DNA of 64,000 nucleotides, from the NCBI GenBank assembly GCA_025642075.2, contig JAODUO010000114.1, positions 124,001 to 188,000 of the forward strand, read 5' to 3'. The position numbers and the translations under genes are program-made. Below the pieces are notes generated by a model, which worked only from the letters and a program-made list of their open reading frames with translations, ran no database searches and was not told where the DNA came from. Source of the stretch: Ridgeia piscesae (taxonomy: Eukaryota; Annelida; Polychaeta; Sabellida; Siboglinidae). Positions 48,953 through 61,528 of this stretch are shown piece by piece; positions within the stretch are counted from its first letter, which is position 1; each line of letters opens with the position of its first letter.

Positions 48953-49835
48953 AGTGCATACAGTGCATACAGTGCATACAGTGCATACAGTGCATACAGT
49001 GCATACAGTGCATACAGTGCCATACAGTGCCATACAGTGCATACAGTGCATACAGTGCCATATAGTGTCATACAGTGCCATACAGTGCCATACAGTGCAT
49101 ACAATGCCATACAGTACATACAGTGCATACAGTGCATACAGTGCATACAGTGCATACAGTGCCATATAGTGTCATACAGTGCCATACAGTGCATACAGTG
49201 CCATACAGTACATACAGTGCATACAGTGCATACAGTGCATACAGTGCATACAGTGCATACAGTGCATACAGTGCATACAGTGCATACAGTGCATACAGTG
49301 CATACAGTGCATACAGTGCATACAGTGCATACAGTGCATACAGTGCATACAGTGCATACAGTGCCATATAGTGTCATACAGTGCCATACAGTGCCATACA
49401 GTACATACAATGCATATAGTGCCATACAGTGCCATATAGTGTCATACAGTGTCATACAGTGCCATATAGTGCATACAGTGCCATATAGTGTCATATAGTG
49501 TCATACAGTGCCATACAGTACATACAATGCATATAGTGCCATACAGTGCCATATAGTGTCATACAGTGTCATACAGTGCCATATAGTGCATACAGTGCCA
49601 TACAGTGCATACAGTGCCATACAGTGCATAGAGTGCATACAGTCAATACAGTGCCATACAGTGCCATAAAGTGCCATACAGTGCCATATAGTGCATACAG
49701 TGCATACAGTGCCATACAGTGCATAGAGTGCATACAGTCAATACAGTGCCATAAAGTGCCATACAGTGCCATATAGTGCATACAGTGCATACAGTGCATA
49801 CAGTGCCATACAGTGCCATACAGTGCCATACACAC
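48953..49835. repeat. 10/11-bp tandem array (CATACAGTGC)
   Basis: About 80 copies of CATACAGTGC with a CCATACAGTG 11-bp variant and a TATAGTG variant mixed in, in higher-order blocks (for example 49440-49490 resembles 49555-49600). It opens long frames in all six frames (HTVHTV, YSAYSA, CIQCIQ); none looks like a real protein. Confidence 0.97.
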
Positions 49836-51126
49836 GTCATGCAGTCATGCATGTATTCTGTAATCACAATATACCAATCACTGCTTACCAGCGTATCAAT
49901 TACTTCAACAATCAATGTCCATCACGACTGCATGATAAGTCTGTCAGAAAATTCCTCATGTGTCCTACACTATTTTGACAATAAATGTCAAAGCAACTGG
50001 ATAATTAAGCGTGGCAGTGTGTCTGTGGCAACCTGACATGACCACAAGCAACTTTGTCATTTATAATGTAAATGTTTTGGAAATGATTCACTTCATTATG
50101 TGATCACAGATCAAATGAGGTGTATGCTAGTGAACTGATCAGATCTCCCCTGTTGTGAATGTGTACCGGTAGTCATTGTCTAGGTCAACTTGTAAACATT
50201 TTGACATAGACAGTGACACAATGGACCATGTCTGTGTTGACAGGCACCTACTGTGGCTCTAACAACAGACATCACCTCAACTGTCCTCACCAGGACACAA
50301 GAATTATATCATTTAGATAAACTAATACAATCATCAAAACACAGGAATACATATAATACTTGTATTATTCAACAGAAATATGATAATTTTTTTCAGTTTT
50401 GAATGAATGCTACAGTACATAATCAGTGTTAATATTCTACTACTAGTATGGAACATGATAATATGCCCAAAAACATGTTTCATTAGGTTCCACAAACTAG
50501 GAACTACCTTCCATTTAATAGGTTGTGTCTTACAAATAAATATGATTTTTAGTAGGATGTCAAACTGTTTGCCGGTCAAGGCTCGTGACATTGCATACAA
50601 TGAATCAAATGTGCAAACAGCCATAACAGGAAACTCAAGTCAACTCCATGACAAAGTTACAACTGCACTTTGTCATCGGTTTTTTTATTATATTAACCTT
50701 TTAGACCCCCAACTTCCACAATTGGCCAATAATTATGCTGTTGTCTCCAGCTTTATATGGCAATATATATTTTAAATAACACTGTTTGAAAACAAAACTT
50801 TTTTTGGTGCTCAGAGGCGCATCAATAAAAAGGGTTACTCGATCTCAGTCAATAATCAATTCCAGTTGTCATTGCTTGTCATCAGATTGATTGATATGGT
50901 ATGGTGCTATGGTGGATAGACAAGGTTGTAGAGGGGATTTAAATGACAATATAATTTAGCAATATTTTCAACTGATCTAGAAGGAAGCAGTAGGTACAGC
51001 TACAGAAAAAGCCCTAGTCTCACTAGTAAATAGTTCAAGCTGAGATAGAATGAAAGATTCAGTTATTGAAAATTGGTGCAAACTATGAGAGTATCACAGG
51101 CTCACAGCAGTTAGATGCATCCAATA
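49836..51126. other. No gene recognised
   Basis: AT-rich DNA. A phrase TTAACCTTTTAGACCCCC near 50695 resembles one end of the piggyBac-like element at 26719, but I found no partner end. Confidence 0.5.
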
Positions 51127-52492
51127 TTAGACAACTGAAAACAAGTTGTGCATTGGAAGAAAAGGAGGACGACTGAACAATGAAGACTGGGGAGGAGAGA
51201 ATGACTGGGCATTGTAACCAGTGTAGAATACTTCCTGAGATGGCTGGAACAGATTAACTGACACCCTGACCTGGGAAAGGATGACGTGGGAGAAGACTAC
51301 AGTGGAAGGATGTAACCCTTCAAAACATACACGTACGTGTGGCTTGGGGAAGAGGGCAAGTGGCCTGTTGAAGTAGGCCTCGAGGGAATTCCTGGGTGGG
51401 AGACCATCGTAGCTGTCCCTCCGTCCTCCCTCCTGTGGCTGGGTCCTGTGCATGGGACACGAAACATGACTAGTGCCTTTGTTGCTTCTTGACTTCTGCA
51501 CCACAACTTTTGTTTTGGATGAACCAGAAGTCAAGACAGGTTTTGTCCTAGACACAGATGACAGGTCTTGGTGACATGATATTGCTGTGACAGCACAGGA
51601 AAGACTGCAAGCTGATGTTTTAGAAGTCACGTGTTGATGTGTCCTGGTCACAGATAGTACTCTTTGGTAACATGGATTTCTGAAGCGAGAGTGAGAAACA
51701 TTGCGAGCAGATGTTTTAGAATTCACGCCAGTTTGTGTGTTAGTGAATGGTAATGAACTTTTGGCAGTGTGGGAAGTAAGAGACAATGTTTTAGAAGTCA
51801 TGTTAGGAAGTCTCCTGCTGACGGATGTCACACTTTCGTGACACACTGTTCCCGGGGAAATCCGAGAATGATTGTGAGCAGATTTATCAGAAGTCATGTC
51901 AGGTTGTGTCTGGGTCACAGACGACAGTGTTGACGTGCCATGGTGACGTGGCGTTCCCTTGTCAGTGTTGGAAACATTGCGAGCAGATGATTTAGCCGTC
52001 ACATCAGATTGTATCCTTGTCACTTTGGTGATGTTGTTGCCCTGTGCCAGTGTGAGCAGCTGTGGGTATATAAGAAGTCATGTCAGGTCGTGTCCTGGTC
52101 AAAGACAACGTACCTCGATGACGTGGTGTTTCTGTGTCAGAGCAGGAGACATGAGCAGGTGCTTTAATCCTGTCCCTGCCACGGGAAGTAGTTAACTGTG
52201 CACAATGAAATGATCCCTCTTTCTGCTGATACAGCTGCTTTGTGACTTGTTGTGGCCTGTCTTTCTCAGCCTTGCCTGGCTGCTTCTGTGCTGACTGGCC
52301 AGTAGACTTGTACCCCAGACACCTCCTGCTGCACTGTCCACTCTCAGCTTGCACCGAACACCCTAATGCCTCTGCACCATCCATCTGTTTTGTGCCCACA
52401 AGTTTTGTTGGTTCCAACCGTATGTTCCGTGCTTCTGGTAAATCAGAATGATCAGGTTTTAAAGTACCGCCACTGGTTCCCTTGGTAGCCAT
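51127..52492 (-). CDS. Uncharacterised coding-like region with degenerate repeats
   Basis: Two overlapping minus-strand frames. The upstream frame can begin at an ATG (complement of 52490-52492, MATKGTSGGTLKPDHSDLPE) and is open to 52004. A second frame is open from about 52060 to the stop at 51127. Both carry variants of one repeat of about 30 residues, such as LTRTRPDMTSY, VTQTQPDMTSDKSAHN, VTRTHQHVTSKTSACS and SVSRTKPVLTSGSS, so the frame change near 52010-52070 is either a frameshift or a small intron. The C-terminus is non-repetitive and more protein-like (RNSLEAYFNRPLALFPKPHV, FSHVILSQVRVSVNLFQPSQ). I recognise no family. It could be a gene nested in WDR47, an unusual exon of it, or a decayed repeat. 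Confidence 0.4.
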
Positions 52493-53009
52493 GGTTCTAT
52501 GCAGAACCAATGCAGGTTCTATACAGAACCAATGCAGTGTCTGCGACGCAGAATTGATGTTAAATCCCACAGGGCAAAACCAAACCAAATGCAAAACGTC
52601 TCAAACGAGCCTCCAACTCGTAGCTTTTTTCATGCCCTTGTGCATCAGTTGCAACAGCTTTTCAAAACTAAAACACAGAAATGTCTTTCAGCAATTTGCC
52701 GTACTTTGTTTGTCTACATCTGTCAATCCGTTAATCTGTCCAGAGGAACTGGAGCAATACTATGTCCCACACCAAGTTGTATGTGAGTCACTATTGACAG
52801 AACACAACACGCGACTATATAATGATCCAGCTGGTTTGAGTCCTAAAAACTGCACTCACCAGGATGTCCTACACTGAATGCTGCTCCAGCCACTACGTAT
52901 ACATGCCGCATCAGCGTCGGTGTCAGAATGAGTCATATATACACATATTCCACAGCTGCGTTAGGTTTCTGACAAGGAATTCAGAGCAGATGTCTATAGC
53001 CATGAGTTG
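52493..53009. other. Spacer before the 33-bp array
   Basis: Starts with short direct repeats (GCAGAACCAATGCAGGTTCTATACAGAACCAATGCAG shows the pattern in two halves) at 52500-52535, beside the possible start of the minus-strand coding region. No gene seen. Confidence 0.4.
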
Positions 53010-54235
53010 TCTGCAATCATCACTTGTGTTGATGGGCTCAAGACTCCACTCATCACTTGTGTTGATGGGCTCAAGACTCCACTCATCACTTGTGTTGATG
53101 GGCACAAGACTCCACTCATCACTTGTGTTGATGGGCTCAAGACTCCACTCATCACTTGTGTTAATGGGCACAAGACTCCACTCATCACTTGTGTTGATGG
53201 GCTCAAGACTCCACTCATCACTTGTGTTGATGGGCACAAGACTCCACTCATCACTTGTGTTGATGGGCTCAAGACTCCACTCATCACTTGTGTTGATGGG
53301 CTCAAGACTCCACTCATCACTTGTGTTGATGGGCTCAAGACTCCACTCATCACTTGTGTTGATGGGCTCAAGACTCCACTCATCACTTGTGTTGATGGGC
53401 ACAAGACTCCACTCATCACTTGTGTTGATGGGCTCAAGACTCCACTCATCACTTGTGTTGATGGGCTCAAGACTCCACTCATCACTTGTGTTGATGGGCA
53501 CAAGACTCCACTCATCACTTGTGTTGATGGGCTCAAGACTCCACTCATCACTTGTGTTGATGGGCACAAGACTCCACTCATCACTTGTGTTGATGGGCTC
53601 AAGACTCCACTCATCACTTGTGTTGATGGGCTCAAGACTCCACTCATCACTTGTGTTGATGGGCTCAAGACTCCACTCATCACTTGTGTTGATGGGCTCA
53701 AGACTCCACTCATCACTTGTGTTGATGGGCACAAGACTCCACTCATCACTTGTGTTGATGGGCACAAGACTCCACTCATCACTTGTGTTGATGGGCTCAA
53801 GACTCCACTCATCACTTGTGTTGATGGGCACAAGACTCCACTCATCACTTGCGTTGATGGGCACAAGACTCCACTCATCACTTGTGTTGATGGGCTCAAG
53901 ACTCCACTCATCACTTGTGTTGATGGGCACAAGACTCCACTCATCACTTGCGTTGATGGGCACAAGACTCCACTCATCACTTGTGTTGATGGGCACAAGA
54001 CTCCACTCATCACTTGCGTTGATGGGCACAAGACTCCACTCATCACTTGTGTTGATGGGCACAAGACTCCACTCATTACTTGTGTTGATGGGCACAAGAC
54101 TCCACTCATCACTTGCGTTGATGGGCACAAGACTCCACTCATCACTTGCGCTGATGGGCTCAAGACTCCACTCATCACTTGTGTTGATGGGCACAAGACT
54201 CCACTCATTACTTGCATTGATGGGCTCAAGACTTA
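53010..54235. repeat. 33-bp tandem array, open in several frames
   Basis: About 37 copies of a 33-bp unit, GTTGATGGGCTCAAGACTCC plus ACTCATCACTTGT. Copies differ mainly at one site (GGGCTC or GGGCAC), with a T/C change in CTTGYGTT towards the right end. Because 33 is divisible by 3, frames of more than 400 codons appear on both strands (repeats of SSLVLMGSRLH, TPLITCVDGLK, NTSDEWSLEPI). Mutual openness on both strands argues against coding. Confidence 0.97.
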
Positions 54236-54251
54236 CTTATCATTGACATAA

Positions 54252-56276
54252 TAACATGACTGCTGGTCACAGACTAAAAAAAAACATGTGACAACATCAC
54301 AACAACCACATACTTTTCCACACAAACACATCTGTCCACATCTAGCATTGTAATCACATCGTGTCTGACTGACTGATCCCGTGTTTGTCTAATATCAAGT
54401 TATCTGTATTTGATATAAAATTTCAACACATTACAGTTATACTACTGAGGCCTTCACTGGCATTGTCAGCAACTGCAGGAATCTACCACCCAGACAGCCT
54501 CGTATTTACTGTGCTAATTTCACCTAAATAAAACAGCTGGCTGGTTGGTTGCAACCTGTAATGTGAAAGCAGCATCATATCGTGTGATGACGCCTGCCAC
54601 CTGCCAGCAGATTTGTCTGTGTTCACTCATCCATGAGTGGATCAGTTTACAAATTAATGCTGCGGCTATATCATATTTTTTAATACATACGACACCCAAT
54701 TGGCAACAAAACAACCAATTACAGAATGGATGCATGCATGCATACATAACACGTAAGGTAATCAAAAACTAATTAAACAACTGTCCTGAAGTAGCACCAG
54801 ATATAATAGGTACTAAAAGCTGGTGTCCATTCTTTAACCACGGGATACCACAATCCATAAATGGTACTGAATAAGAAGGGGACCAGATGATATGAAATAC
54901 AAGACTACAGAACAGATACAGGTCAGATTGGAATTGTAGGAAACTATGATCAAGCAACTGTGCTAACTGTAAATATGTCCAATAACTTAAAGTTAATATT
55001 TATAATAGTCAACCAACCTTCTCAACACTAGAGGTTATTCATGACTATTACTAGAACTAGAATAAATTCATTCTGTTTGCTTGAAAATAAATGCATGCAG
55101 TATGCTCAAGTAATCTAAGCAACATGTAAGGTGAGGGAGACTCCCACTCAGACGTACAGACTATAATAAGTAGGTCACTAGCACAGAGCAGTATGGCAGC
55201 CATCCTACAAGTGTACAAATGAAACTCCTAGCATTAATTGTCTACAGCAACCAACATTGGAAATGACCAGTAATACTCTTTCCTTCCTGCCATTACTCAT
55301 GATACTTGCAGGCAATGGATGCATTTACATCTGCTTAATTTGGAATCTTAACATATGTTGCACAAACTCATTATTTTATTAGATTTGAATGTACATACCT
55401 TGAGAGTTTTTTATTTGTTCAAAACAACCATTCAGTTCAAAACTCATGTTCTCAACACATGTTCATAACATGGGACATGGCTATTTTAAGAAGGAGATTT
55501 ATCAAAAACAGATAAAATGGAGGGCTGGCTGGGTCACTATCTGTCAAGGTAACAGTGCTAGGAGGGTTACATATTGTGCCCATTTTTAAATTCACCTATT
55601 TCTATTGTGCTGATGTGCTCAATCATGTATCTTGACAGTGTCCAAAAACCTCTATATATTATGTACATCCTGATACATAATGAATAGCCAGAAGTAAAAC
55701 TCAGGTTTCATTGAATGCATACAATTACACGACTGGGTACAAAGATTAAATATAACTCACTGAGCAGTCATAAATACAGTAGCCTGTTTGGTTCAGTGAA
55801 ATATTAGTCTAGCTGGTTCAATTGTTGAGCACTGCACTGTATAAATATTCAAATTGGCCAAGTCTGAGCATGTCTGTAATTTATTTAACTGCCTCATTCG
55901 ACACAACATTGATTGTGCTTAGCAACAATTTGTATTACAAAAAACAGAAAATTGGTGGGAGGCCAGCAGACTCCTACTCTGTTCATAGAGGGTATGATTA
56001 CTTTAGAATATACTCGAATACGATTACTTTAGAGTGTAATCATGATCATCATAATATTACTGTATGGAGCAACTTAGTCTTTTCATTGCAAATCAGCTGT
56101 AAATTTTATATACTAGTTTACATGCTAGATACTTCCTTTGGTAGATTAAAATCATATCTCAGTAATTAATAAAATAAGTGTATCTGGAATTTGGTTACAA
56201 TGACTTAATTGTTTGATCACAGGTATATAGCTTTCTGAATATACATACACCAGGTATATAATTATAATGTATAATA

Positions 56277-56326
<50 letters not shown>

Positions 56327-56927
56327 AATATATAATGTAAATGCTAGGCTGTACTGTAGTAAAACATTAGTTTTATTAACTTATAAACAGTATGAAACAG
56401 CAGTACCCCAGGTAGATACATATCTCCATCGAAATCACCAAATATAAAACATTTGTAGAACTTACATACATGCATGGAACTCATTAAACATAAAACATGC
56501 ATCTAGCAAGATAAACCACTTTCTTCACAAAACACTACCAAAAACATGTGATCATAGCATTTTTTCTCAGGGATATTATATACAGAAAATAGTACACAAG
56601 TTGTGTACATTGATCATGCTAGTGAAAAAAATTGCACAACCACATTCTAAATCTGTAAATTGTACTGTTAAATATTAGTAGATAGGCCTATGTGCACTTA
56701 GCACAACTTACCTTCCTGGAAGCTGCCTTACAGATATCATTAATACAGATGATTGCCTCAATACAAATTGCACAATATAATCAAACAATTACTTACATTT
56801 ATCACATCTTCTGCATATATATATATAACATATTTTTAAACAACTTTGTAAATTATTATTATATTACATAAATTTGTTAATACATTATGCATTAAAAAAC
56901 CAAAACCACATTTTCAGCGTGCTGCGT

Positions 56928-56940
<13 letters not shown>
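54252..56940. other. No gene recognised; TA microsatellite
   Basis: AT-rich DNA with a (TA)n tract at 56278-56325 and phrases like CTCGAATACGATTACTTTAG at 56013 that recur near 59100-59260. No coding signal. Confidence 0.5.
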
Positions 56941-56968
<28 letters not shown>

Positions 56969-56973
<5 letters not shown>

Positions 56974-57322
56974 CCGTAATGTAACGAAGTACATTTACTT
57001 TGTTACTTTACTTACTGAACTAGGTGTCAGGACTGCAGGATCACAGCAGGCTGTGCTGGCTGCCCAGACTGGGCAGCTCAACATTGACCAAGGGTTATTT
57101 AAATCCTTGCTTTGATCAGACAAAAAAACAGCTGCCTTACTATCTTCTTGTGTCTTGCCTGTTGTTGACACAGTTTGTTAACTTTACATGATCCTTGTGA
57201 ATGGCACATGCTAATTGTATATCAAGGGTTACCCATTATCACCCACCGAAAACCTGCCGATCTTTATAATATGTATCTATCTGTAACTAGCAGATCAGTG
57301 TGTGTAACTAAGTGAAATCAGT

Positions 57323-57385
<63 letters not shown>

Positions 57386-57953
57386 CATTATATAAAGTCT
57401 TTTAAAATAAATGTTGCAATTACACTTGAAGGCATACTTATTATGAAAGGAATACTGTAACCACTGATCTAGACCTCCTTCGTCAAGTATCACAAATTAC
57501 ATAATTCTTTACACGTCCAAGATGATAACAATTTTAAGAACCCTATAATTATGAATGCATGGTTGTTGTATCTCTGTTAGTAATTAAACATAGTATAGGC
57601 TAATTACCGCCTTTATGCAATGCTGTTTGCACTGTAATACTTATATTTCACACTGTTAAAAACATATATTTATTATGCAGAGACAAAATATTACAAAGCA
57701 AATTATATCTGCTTGGTATATAAGCTAAATGATATTGTAAATATTTTGTTTTATTCACAACAGCTGGCTGCATCGGCCATTTTAGATAATTACAGGGGAA
57801 AAGTACTTTTGTGTTTACTTCAAGTACAAATTTTAACTTTTTACTTGTACTTCAAGTACATTTTTCTAGAAGTACTTTTACTTTTACTTGAGTAGCCTTT
57901 TCTAGAGTTACTTTTACTTTTACTCAAGTACAAAATAAATGTACTTGTTACAG

Positions 57954-57958
<5 letters not shown>
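56969..57958. mobile_element. hAT-like non-autonomous element inside a TA repeat
   Basis: Left end CAGAGCCGTAATGTAACGAA and right end (reverse) CAGAGCTGTAACAAGTACAT are inverted repeats of the hAT type. Both flanks are (TA)n tracts (56943-56968 and 57959-57991), so any 8-bp duplication is TATATATA and cannot be told from the repeat. The interior has its own TA tract (57327-57383) and no transposase. Confidence 0.8.
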
Positions 57959-57991
<33 letters not shown>

Positions 57992-57995
<4 letters not shown>

Positions 57996-58200
57996 CGGTT
58001 TCCCATACAAGATGAGTGGGCCGAATCGTCTATCCCTAGATTTCTGCTCGCGTGCAGTGGGCCGAAACATCCTGTGTTTTAACAAGGTGGGCCAAATCAT
58101 CCGTCTGGGTGGTCGGAGTGAGCCGAATCAGCCTGGGCCGAATCATCCGTCGCAGTGGGCTGAATCCATTTTAGGCCAAATCATCCGGGACCCCTGCCGC
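57992..58200. repeat. Degenerate GGGCCGAATCATCCG-type repeat
   Basis: Five or six irregular copies of GTGGGCCGAATCATCC-like sequence, much more GC-rich than the surroundings, directly right of the TA tract. Family unknown. Confidence 0.6.
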
Positions 58201-59099
58201 CATGGAGGCACGAGTACTTAACGAAATAGTACTTGATATCTTTTGATGCTTTTTCAACAATATTTGACGTCGTTTTCTTTGCCATGTTCAATGTTTCGGG
58301 TGTCTCTCATATAAAATGACTATGGCGCACGTCTGTTGTTCAAACAAATGTAGCGCATTCTGTATTTATACAAACGTTCTAAAAGATGCACCGCCATCTT
58401 TTTGCTGCAACAGTTTCATGTGGCGTCACACAACGGTTTGCGCATTCCTACGCAGCAAAACTATCGGTGCAATAGTGCCACAACTATTGTACCGACTTTA
58501 GGTGCAATATACACTTCGTTTAATTTATGGTTTCTGAATCAAATACAAATATGATGCATTTAAGAATTTCAAATGTTCCCTTTTTAAATGTCAAATACAC
58601 ATGATCAAATACAATAACAACATTTCAAATCCAGGGGGTCATTTAAAAAATATATTCAATTCAAATATGTAATATATCAGATGGGACAAACACAGAATAG
58701 TTGTGTGGATTTTTACAGGTTTACAGTTTACACTTAAACATAATAGACAGGAGTTTAGCAGCTAACCGCCCAGACCCAGTCAGGATTCTTGATGTAGGAA
58801 CTAGGAACCATGACCAGTCATTCACACCATACTGACAGAGCAAACAGTACAGGTGGGGCTGTGGCATGGCTTCTAAAATTACAGAGCAAGACGTCAGGGG
58901 ATGCTTCTGTACTGCAGTGCTTCCCAGGGACTGTCACAGTATAACTTTATTTATATATAACTAATATTTACTTAACTGAAATGCTCACAGTAATACAAAA
59001 TGAATAGCTCAATTTATATAACATTTATTAGATTACTTCTAATTGCCATTTCTATCTGTCTAATATATGCAACTGTTCATATGACAAAAAATGTAATCG

Positions 59100-59265
59100 A
59101 GAGACGTAATTGTGACTACTTTGGTAATGTACTCGAGTACGATTACTTTGCTTTTTGGACCAATGTACTCGAGTACATGTATGATTACTCAGAAAGTACA
59201 AATACGAGTACTACGAGTACGAGTATTATAAGTATGAGTACTACGAGTACAGAGTACGATTACCA
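59100..59265. repeat. TACTCGAGTAC / ACGAGTACGAGT hexamer repeat
   Basis: Repeated palindromic TACTCGAGTACG and (GAGTAC)n runs. They sit inside a 195-codon open frame (59000-59587) that I do not accept as a gene because its middle is only this repeat. Confidence 0.6.
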
Positions 59266-60193
59266 GGGTAGTCCATTTCTGGGAGTCTGTAGAACAATTT
59301 GTGACTCCAGGCTTTTTCAACATTTTAAACATTACAATAGATCTGCCTCTTGTACAGGTTTTAATCATTGCATAACCAATCATGAGCGAATGCCTCCATG
59401 TAGCATGAAACCTAATATGGCTATGCCCATGCTGGATATAAAAGCAGTGTGGTGCACCCTGCTTATGCCAGTTATGGGTATTTTTGAACTGATAGGTGCG
59501 AGTATGATTGCTGGTTACAGATTGAGACAACACAAGATGTTGGTATACATCCTGCTTGCATATTGCATCAACATCGGCCATTTTTGACACTGGGTTTGAT
59601 ATCTATTTTAGGGAGTCACATGGACTCGCACCACGGATCAATCAAGGAGTCAGCAGATGAAACAAGGAGTCTCACACTTGCTTAGTATGTATACCTGTTG
59701 TATACATGTACTTAGTTTTTTGTTCTAATAGTACTAAATGTTTGTTACACAAAGGGATGAATGTCCGACCATGCAGGGAAGTGTGCTTGCAACTGATCAA
59801 ATATACTAGTAGGTTTATCACCATGTTTGCCAGTTGCAACATTATTAGTAGTATGTTCAAACAGACTAATAATCAATTTAGTGTTAAACATATGTGGCAA
59901 GATATTTTTATCAGAATATCATCATCATCACTGTGCAGCCATAGTGTCCTGTCATTGGGTGAATGCCTCAGCATGCTGGTTCCACATCTGCCTATCTTGC
60001 ACTATCCTCTATCAGATGGTTTCCTTCCAGTAGTCGTCTAGTTCAACTCTCCACCGTCTCGCCAGCCTTCCTCTAGGTCTTTATCTTCTGTATGGTTTCC
60101 AAGTGGTGATACGCAGTGTCCATCGGTTATCTTGTATCCTGCTGATGTGCCCTGCCCAGGTCCACTTCCGTCTTCTGACTTGTTCCTTCACAT

Positions 60194-60480
60194 AGCTTTA
60201 TGTAGAGACCCGTCCACCTGTCATTTGGACGAATATGGATGGGTAGAAATATGGTGGACGGGTAAAAAAATGAAGGAGCAAAAAAAAGAAAACCAAAACC
60301 ATAGATATTGCTTGTTATGCCTTGAAAGTGAGTGAAAATGGTGTCACATGTGTGTTTGTAGTCCATTTCAGGTCATCAGACACATTTAAAAGTTTGTAAA
60401 CTGGCTTAACAGTTCACATCCACCAAAACATGTGTGACTGGCAATACTTTTATCCTGCATAAAGCCCTGTTCCTTCACAT
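60194..60480. mobile_element. Small insertion with 13-bp target duplication
   Basis: TGTTCCTTCACAT occurs at 60181-60193 and again at 60468-60480. Removing 60194-60480 restores the LINE reading frame (KVTDVKEQVRRRKWTW on the minus strand). The 274-bp insert contains A-rich runs (60265-60300) and a plus-strand frame DPSTCHLDEYGWVEIWW, possibly a retrocopied piece of some transcript. Identity unknown. Confidence 0.85.
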
Positions 60481-61528
60481 CTGTGACCTTTGTCTTTCCT
60501 CTTACCAAGGTGTTTTTTTTTCTGTCCCGTTATGTGATTTTAACATACTCCTCTTTGTTTATGCGGCTGCTAGCTTATTCTTTGCTTGGGTGGTGAATAC
60601 CCATGTTTCCGCGCTGTATGTCATTGCTAGAAGTAATCATCAGTTGTAAACTTATCCCTTCAAACATGTCCCAATGTTACCCTTGAAGAGATCACGGTGC
60701 TTGGCAAATGCTGTCCATCCGGCCGTGATACTTCTTTGAACCTCCTTGTCTTGGTTTTTGTCTCTGGTGCTGTATCACTGTCCCAGGTAGATGTAGCTTT
60801 CAACATTCTTGATCTGGGTGTTGTTGACATATATTGGTGTGTTGTTTTCCATCATCACCTTTGTCTTTGTCTTGTTCATCTTCAGACCCTGATTTTAATT
60901 TTCATCAGCTAATTCCTGTAGCATTTGTTGTAGTTCATATGTGCAAAGATGACTAAGATATTCGCCATCTATCTTCAAGCCTCTGGTTTTACAAGTCAGT
61001 CGTTGGAATATGCTTTTGAGTGCTACCGTAAACAGCTTGAGCGGTATGGTATCTCCCTGTCGTACTCTTCTCCTGATGTTGATCTTGTTGATTTCTTTGT
61101 GTAGGTGGACTGTCATCAAGCCGCTAGTGTAGATTTTCTTCAAGAGTTCGATGTACACATCTTCTATCCCCTGTTCTTGAAATGAGGTCAGTACTGCTTG
61201 AGTTTACAGGCTTTCTTGTAGTCGACGAATGCAATGCTGAGTATGATATTATATTCTCTGCACTTCTCCTTCAGTTGGTTTATGACATGGATGTGGTCTG
61301 TCGTTGCTCTCGTGGCTGGTTTTTGACGAGTAAGACACTCGTCAAAAACCAGCCACAAGAGCAACTAACCTTTTTGTAGTATTTTGTGAGTATTTTATAG
61401 ATGTTTGATAGCAGACATATCGGTCTGTAATTCTTGAGGTCTTTCTTATTTCCCTTCTTGAAGATTATCACCACCTTAGCTTTCTTCCACGCTGTTGGTA
61501 TTCGTCTTTCTGATAAGCATTTAGTGTA

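Noticed and set aside
48928..49498. Open frames of up to 188 codons rich in His-Thr-Val, Tyr-Ser-Ala or Cys-Ile-Gln
   Set aside because: They are translations of the CATACAGTGC array in every frame, with no unique protein sequence.
49766..50775. Plus-strand frames of 70-122 codons
   Set aside because: AT-rich chance frames partly overlapping the 10-bp array; no domains or splice context.
52864..54246. Open frame of 460 codons on the + strand and two of more than 400 codons on the - strand
   Set aside because: All are readings of one 33-bp satellite whose length is divisible by three; simultaneous openness on both strands is explained by the repeat.
59000..59587. 195-codon plus-strand frame with a possible N-terminal membrane segment
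   Set aside because: Its middle is a TACTCGAGTACG / GAGTAC repeat and no homologous domain is visible; base content is like the surrounding intergenic DNA.
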